A stretch of DNA of 10,901 nucleotides from positions 1 to 10,901 of the forward strand of contig CALJMB010000255.1 of NCBI GenBank assembly GCA_937982515.1, in the 5' to 3' direction. The first letter of the stretch is position 1, and each line of letters begins with the position of its first letter. Made by a program: the position numbers and the translations under genes. The stretch is from an uncultured Balneolaceae bacterium. GTDB taxonomy: Bacteria > Bacteroidota > Rhodothermia > Balneolales > Balneolaceae. The notes under the pieces were generated by a model. The model was not told the DNA's origin. It searched no databases and was given only the letters and a program-made list of their open reading frames with translations. Positions 7,409 to 10,901 of the stretch are shown one piece after another.

Positions 7409-7436
7409 GTAAGCAGTAAGCAGCGGCGGTAAGCAG
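7409..7436. repeat. Three short direct copies of GTAAGCAG
   Basis: GTAAGCAG occurs at 7409-7416, 7416-7423 and 7429-7436; the first and third copies share the longer CGGTAAGCAG. The flanks (GTGAACG before, GGAGGCAGG after) look like decayed versions of the same unit. It has no coding potential and is most likely an intergenic repeat that has grown by slippage. Confidence 0.5.
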
Positions 7437-7511
7437 GAGGCAGGTGGGGCTGCCCGAAGGGGCACGAGCGGATCCCGACTGTGGTCGGCGCAGGCTGCTC
7501 ACGCCATTAAA

Positions 7512-7660
7512 CCCCTAAATCCCCTAAAGGGGACTTTGGGAATGTTGCCGGTTCCGCTTAGATGTAGCATAACCGCCAGCAGGTGAATGTCCTACATCTT
7601 CCCTGGCAATACACCAAAGTGGCAACCAGCCAAACAAGTCCCCTTTAGGGGATTTAGGGG
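7512..7660. mobile_element. 149-bp foldback / MITE-like element
   Basis: A perfect 25-base inverted repeat bounds the element: 7512-7536 (starting CCCCTAAATCCCC) and 7636-7660 (ending ATTTAGGGG). Inner pairs are roughly concentric: GTTGCC (7544-7549) with GGCAAC (7621-7626), and GATGTAG (7561-7567) with CTACATC (7592-7598). Each arm also carries its own CCCC / GGGG mini-hairpin around TAAA or TTTA. It is far too short for a transposase. A direct target duplication flush with the ends is not obvious. The arm text resembles a family of intergenic repeats I recall from Bacteroidota and cyanobacterial genomes; that memory was not checked by search. Confidence 0.6.
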
Positions 7661-7732
7661 CGCCCATCGTGCCCGCATCTGCACGGATTAGGCTGTCTGT
7701 CTCTCCTTTACATTCCTCCTAATAAAGTTTAT

Positions 7733-7765
7733 CAGACTTTGCCACGCGGCGCGTGGCAGAGTCTG
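7733..7765. repeat. 15-bp REP-like hairpin
   Basis: CAGACTTTGCCACGC (7733-7747) pairs with 7751-7765 across a GGC loop, with a single T.G wobble (7739/7759) in 15 pairs. It is a near-perfect palindrome with no T-run, so it resembles a REP-type repeat more than a terminator. Confidence 0.65.
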
Positions 7766-7835
7766 TTCCACTTGAAGACGGGAGAGGCGGCCTGCAGCAA
7801 GCGGCACCTGATCTACAACCAGCGGACACCCCCCA

Positions 7836-7864
7836 GAATAGTTGCAGAACCTGTGCAGCTATTC
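7836..7864. repeat. 11-bp hairpin in the presumed upstream region of the FAD/Fe-S gene
   Basis: GAATAGTTGCA (7836-7846) pairs with TGCAGCTATTC (7854-7864) around a 7-base loop, with one T.G wobble. It lies 133 bases before the next start codon. It could be a regulatory site or another repeat; nothing decides between these. Confidence 0.4.
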
Positions 7865-7996
7865 ATCTCCTCTCGAGGGAAGAGGGTTGGATTTTAGATC
7901 CTGCCTCTGATTTTCCATTTTTCTCTTTCCCCAAAATTGTTAGGTTAATCATTCACCGTTTTAGCATATATCCACCATAAATCAGCAGTACTCTAT

Positions 7997-10891
7997 ATGA
8001 ATCACCCGTATAATACGGCCTTACCCATCCACACCGATGAACAGACGCGGCGGCTCTATGCTAATGACGCTTCTATATATGAAGAGCTGCCGCGCGGTGT
8101 GGCATTTCCCCGGTCACTGCACGATATCCGCCAGCTGGTGTTAAGGGCGGGCCGGGAGCGGATTAGCATCACCCCCCGAAGCGCGGGTACGAGCCTGGCC
8201 GGACAAACTACGGGTAACGGGATCATCATGGATGTATCGCGCCACATGAATCAGATTCTGGAATTGAATCCGGGGAAACTATATGCACGCGTTCAGCCCG
8301 GCGTCATCCGGGATACGCTGAACCGGGAAGCCGGAAAACACCAGCTCATGTTCGGCCCCGACACAGCCACGACCAACCGATGCATGCTGGGCGGAATGAT
8401 CGGTAACAACTCCTGCGGCTCATTTTCCATCAAGCACAAAACCACACGCGAGCATGTACTGGAGATCGAAGCGGTGTTAAGCGACGGATCCATGGCGGTA
8501 TTTAAACCCCTGACCGGTGAGGAACTGGAACAGAAAAAGCGGCTGGATAGCCTGGAAGGACACATCTACCGGGGCATAACCCGGCTCATAGAGAACAACA
8601 GAGAAGCGATCCTCAACGCCTACCCCCATCCCGAAATCATCCGGCGCAACACGGGCTATGCGCTCGATAAACTCTGCACTATGCAACCGTTTGACCCCAA
8701 TGGCAGGCTGTTCAACATGGCCGAGCTGCTCTGCGGAAGTGAGGGCACCCTGGCTATAACCGTCTCTGCTAAAGTAAACCTCGTGCCGGCGGATCCCTAC
8801 AAGGTGATGCTCGTGCCGCACTTCTCGTCCATCCGGGGAGCTATGGTAGCCACCAACGAAGCGGTGCGGTACGATCCTGCCGCGGTGGAACTGGTAGACC
8901 ACATCATTCTGGATGCCACGAAGGGTAACATTGAACAGAAGCGCAACCGCTTCTTTCTGGAGGGCGAGCCCGAGTGCATTCTCATCATCCAGTTTGAAGG
9001 GGATGATTATAGCGAGCTTCTGGATAAAGCCCGGTCACTACAGCAGAAACTGGCCTCTCAAAAGCTGTCTGAAGCCGCCCCCCTCCTTACAGATATCAAC
9101 GACATAAACCGGGTGTGGGAGCTGCGAAAGGCGGGGCTGGGCCTCCTGATGGGGCTGGGAGCGGATGAACAGTCACCCACTTTCTGTGAAGACACAGCCG
9201 TGCGGGTACAGGATCTGCCGGACTATGTGGATGATTTTCAGGCCCTCCTCGACAAGTACGATACCAACTGCGTGTTCTATGCGCACGCCTCAGTGGGAGA
9301 ATTGCACCTGCGTCCGGTTATGGATATCAAAACATCCGAAGGGCGGCAGAAGATGAAGGATATGGCCGGAGAGATCGCCTCGCTGGTACGAACCTACCGG
9401 GGGTCGCTCTCCGGCGAGCATGGCGATGGCCGCGCCCGCGCGCCCTATATAGAAAAGGTGCTGGGCGCTGAAATGATGCCGCTGCTCCGGCAGGTGAAAG
9501 AACTCTGGGATCCCGGCTATCTGTTTAATCCCGGTAAGATAATCGATCCCAAACCCATTGACGAAGATCTTCGCTTCTCTCCCCCTTACCGGCAGCCAGA
9601 GGTCGACACCGTCTTTAACTGGCGGCGGCAGGGCGGTTTCGGCAACGCGCTGGAACTGTGCAACGGGGCCGGCGTGTGCCGAAAACTGGCGGAGAGCGGC
9701 GGTACGATGTGCCCCTCGTACATGGCCACCAAAGAAGAGAAAGACAGCACGCGCGGACGTGCCAACCTGTTCCGTCAGCTGTTTGCCGGAAGAGGGCCGG
9801 AGGCGTTCTCCTCAGAAGAGCTCCGCGATGCCCTGGATCTCTGCATCAGCTGCAAAGGTTGTAAGAGCGAGTGTCCCGCCAATGTGGACATGGCGCCTAT
9901 GAAAGCGGAGTTTATGCACGGCTGGCACCAGCGGCACGGAATTTCTCTGTCGGAGCGCTTCTTTGGCCAGGCCGGAAGGCTCTACCCGCTTGCCGCCGCG
10001 ATGCCGGTACTATCTAACTGGTTTATGCAGACACCCGTGGGGAAAGAACTGCTGCGCCAGTTTGTGAATGTGCATCCCGCACGCACACTCCCGACCTTCG
10101 CCCGGGTTCCCTTCATGAAGTGGTTCAACAGAAGAGAAGCCTCATCTGGCCAACAAGCCACCGGGGGCAAGGTTGTGCTTCTGGTCGATATCTTTACCAA
10201 CTACCACGAACCGCACATCGCCAAAGCCGCCATTTACGTGCTGGAAGCGCTGGGGTATGAAGTGCTGGTGCCGGGGGTAATCGAGACGGGCCGGCCCCAG
10301 TTGTCCAAAGGCATGCTGGACGAAGCCAAACGGCTGGCCGACGCCAACATTGAACAGCTGTATGCCTATGCCGATCAGGATATCCCCATTATTGGACTGG
10401 AACCTTCGGAGATTCTGACCCTCCGCGACGAGTACACCGATCTGTGCGAAGATAGCAAGCTGAGCCTGGCCACCCGCCTGGCCGGCCAGGCCTATCAGTT
10501 TGAGGAGTTCTTTGTCCGCGCCCTGCAAAACCGGCCTGAAAGCAGGTCGCTGTTTAACGGCGGGGAACAGCAGGTACATCTCCACGGCCACTGCCATGCC
10601 AAAGCACTGGCCGGCAACGACCCGACGCTCGCGGCGCTGAAGGCGGCCGGATACCGCGTATCAGATCTTGCAACCGGCTGCTGCGGCATGGCCGGGAGCT
10701 TCGGCTATGAAGCCGACCACTATGAAGTATCTATGGATATCGGAGAGCTTGTACTCTTCCCGGCGCTCCGGCAAACCGAAACCGGCGGCCTTATCTGTGC
10801 CCCCGGCTTCTCCTGCCGGCACCAGATTATGGATGGCGTGGAGAAGAAAGCCTATCATCCTGCCGAGCTAATACACCAGGCGTTGCTTTAG
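7997..10891 (+). CDS. FAD-linked and [4Fe-4S] D-2-hydroxyacid dehydrogenase, YdiJ-like (probable D-2-hydroxyglutarate dehydrogenase)
   Basis: The 964-residue protein joins three parts. The FAD PCMH-type domain (about 30-270) has PRSAGTSLAGQ (60-70), GPDTATTNRCMLGGMIGNNSCGS (split as 120-131 and 132-142) and CGSEGTLAI from 246. The FAD-oxidase C-terminal domain (about 275-545) has the active-site segments HASVGELHLRP (430-440) and SGEHGDGR (472-479). The iron-sulfur and CCG part has Cys555, Cys561 and Cys572 plus CISCKGCKSECP (616-627), enough for two [4Fe-4S] clusters, then two CCG-type modules: a degenerate one near 710-760 and a full one with HGHCHAKAL and GCCGMAGSFGYE. Length and order match E. 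coli YdiJ (about 1018 residues), a reported D-2-hydroxyglutarate dehydrogenase. D-lactate or glycolate are alternative substrates. Proximity to lhgO favours D-2-hydroxyglutarate, by inference. There is no signal peptide, so it is probably cytoplasmic or peripheral to the inner membrane. The start aligns with the family; no Shine-Dalgarno is visible. Confidence 0.9.
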   Translation: MNHPYNTALPIHTDEQTRRLYANDASIYEELPRGVAFPRSLHDIRQLVLRAGRERISITPRSAGTSLAGQTTGNGIIMDVSRHMNQILELNPGKLYARVQPGVIRDTLNREAGKHQLMFGPDTATTNRCMLGGMIGNNSCGSFSIKHKTTREHVLEIEAVLSDGSMAVFKPLTGEELEQKKRLDSLEGHIYRGITRLIENNREAILNAYPHPEIIRRNTGYALDKLCTMQPFDPNGRLFNMAELLCGSEGTLAITVSAKVNLVPADPYKVMLVPHFSSIRGAMVATNEAVRYDPAAVELVDHIILDATKGNIEQKRNRFFLEGEPECILIIQFEGDDYSELLDKARSLQQKLASQKLSEAAPLLTDINDINRVWELRKAGLGLLMGLGADEQSPTFCEDTAVRVQDLPDYVDDFQALLDKYDTNCVFYAHASVGELHLRPVMDIKTSEGRQKMKDMAGEIASLVRTYRGSLSGEHGDGRARAPYIEKVLGAEMMPLLRQVKELWDPGYLFNPGKIIDPKPIDEDLRFSPPYRQPEVDTVFNWRRQGGFGNALELCNGAGVCRKLAESGGTMCPSYMATKEEKDSTRGRANLFRQLFAGRGPEAFSSEELRDALDLCISCKGCKSECPANVDMAPMKAEFMHGWHQRHGISLSERFFGQAGRLYPLAAAMPVLSNWFMQTPVGKELLRQFVNVHPARTLPTFARVPFMKWFNRREASSGQQATGGKVVLLVDIFTNYHEPHIAKAAIYVLEALGYEVLVPGVIETGRPQLSKGMLDEAKRLADANIEQLYAYADQDIPIIGLEPSEILTLRDEYTDLCEDSKLSLATRLAGQAYQFEEFFVRALQNRPESRSLFNGGEQQVHLHGHCHAKALAGNDPTLAALKAAGYRVSDLATGCCGMAGSFGYEADHYEVSMDIGELVLFPALRQTETGGLICAPGFSCRHQIMDGVEKKAYHPAELIHQALL

Positions 10892-10901
10892 GGCCGCAGA
10901 T

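Larger units (their letters stand above)
7270..7996. other. Repeat-rich intergenic gap between lhgO and the FAD/Fe-S gene
   Basis: These 727 bases hold no credible gene. From left to right there is a small hairpin (7356-7370), a short direct-repeat tract (7409-7436), a 149-base foldback element (7512-7660), a 15-bp REP-like hairpin (7733-7765) and another hairpin (7836-7864). The last 130 bases are AT-rich and probably hold the promoter for the next gene; TTG at 7937-7939 could be a -33 element, but no good -7 box follows. A 75-residue open frame at 7753-7980 begins inside a hairpin arm and looks spurious. No clear terminator for lhgO is seen. Confidence 0.6.

Noticed and set aside
7409..7436. 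The direct repeats as a CRISPR array
   Set aside because: The repeat unit is 8-10 bases with almost no spacer; no cas gene is in the window.
5601..7797. Shared CGGCCTGCAG at 5601-5610 and 7788-7797 as ends of a composite element carrying lhgO
   Set aside because: A shared 10-mer between two GC-rich gaps of this size is near chance expectation, and the flanks do not match.
7753..7980. A 75-residue open frame upstream of the FAD/Fe-S gene
   Set aside because: Its ATG-equivalent start lies inside a hairpin arm, it crosses a second hairpin, and it has no recognisable domain.
9659..9712. A missing fourth cysteine in the first iron-sulfur motif (CNGAGVC) as a broken cluster
   Set aside because: The family pattern here is C-x-G-x-G-x-C followed by CP, with the fourth ligand supplied by the second motif, so the site appears complete.

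Overview
The window looks like chromosomal DNA from a Bacteroidota-type bacterium, possibly the Balneolota/Rhodothermota side. The supporting evidence is a SusC/SusD pair with the expected signal peptides, a TAnnTTTG-type -7 promoter box upstream of susC, almost no Shine-Dalgarno sequences before the starts, and a mid-range GC content. The exact lineage is an inference from general look, not from a search.

Layout: a TlpA-like thioredoxin lipoprotein lies on the minus strand (37-570). A 522-base divergent intergenic region with a good susC promoter box follows. Then come a SusC/RagA-type TonB-dependent outer-membrane transporter (1093-4077) and its SusD/RagB lipoprotein partner (4098-5489), 20 bases apart. 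No glycan-degrading enzyme, sigma/anti-sigma pair or hybrid sensor is present, so the substrate of this pair cannot be read from context. Next is about 400 bases of hairpin-rich repetitive DNA, then a short possible transcription unit ending in a strong intrinsic terminator (5965-5990). After that come lhgO, an L-2-hydroxyglutarate oxidase (6067-7269), a second repeat-rich gap of 727 bases that includes a 149-base foldback element, and a large FAD/iron-sulfur oxidoreductase of the D-2-hydroxyglutarate / D-lactate dehydrogenase type (7997-10891).

The clearest biological theme is oxidation of 2-hydroxy acids. An L-2-hydroxyglutarate oxidase and a YdiJ-like D-2-hydroxyacid dehydrogenase face the same way and flank one repeat block. 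Together they could clear both enantiomers of 2-hydroxyglutarate to 2-oxoglutarate, passing electrons to the respiratory chain. This is an inference from family membership and proximity.

The coding genes belong to recognised families and I see no convincing new multi-gene system. The least explained parts are the two repeat-rich gaps around lhgO and the possible small RNA or leader just upstream of it. One correction matters for annotation: the longest open frame for lhgO would start at 5884, but it runs through the terminator and lacks family similarity, so the true start is almost certainly 6067.
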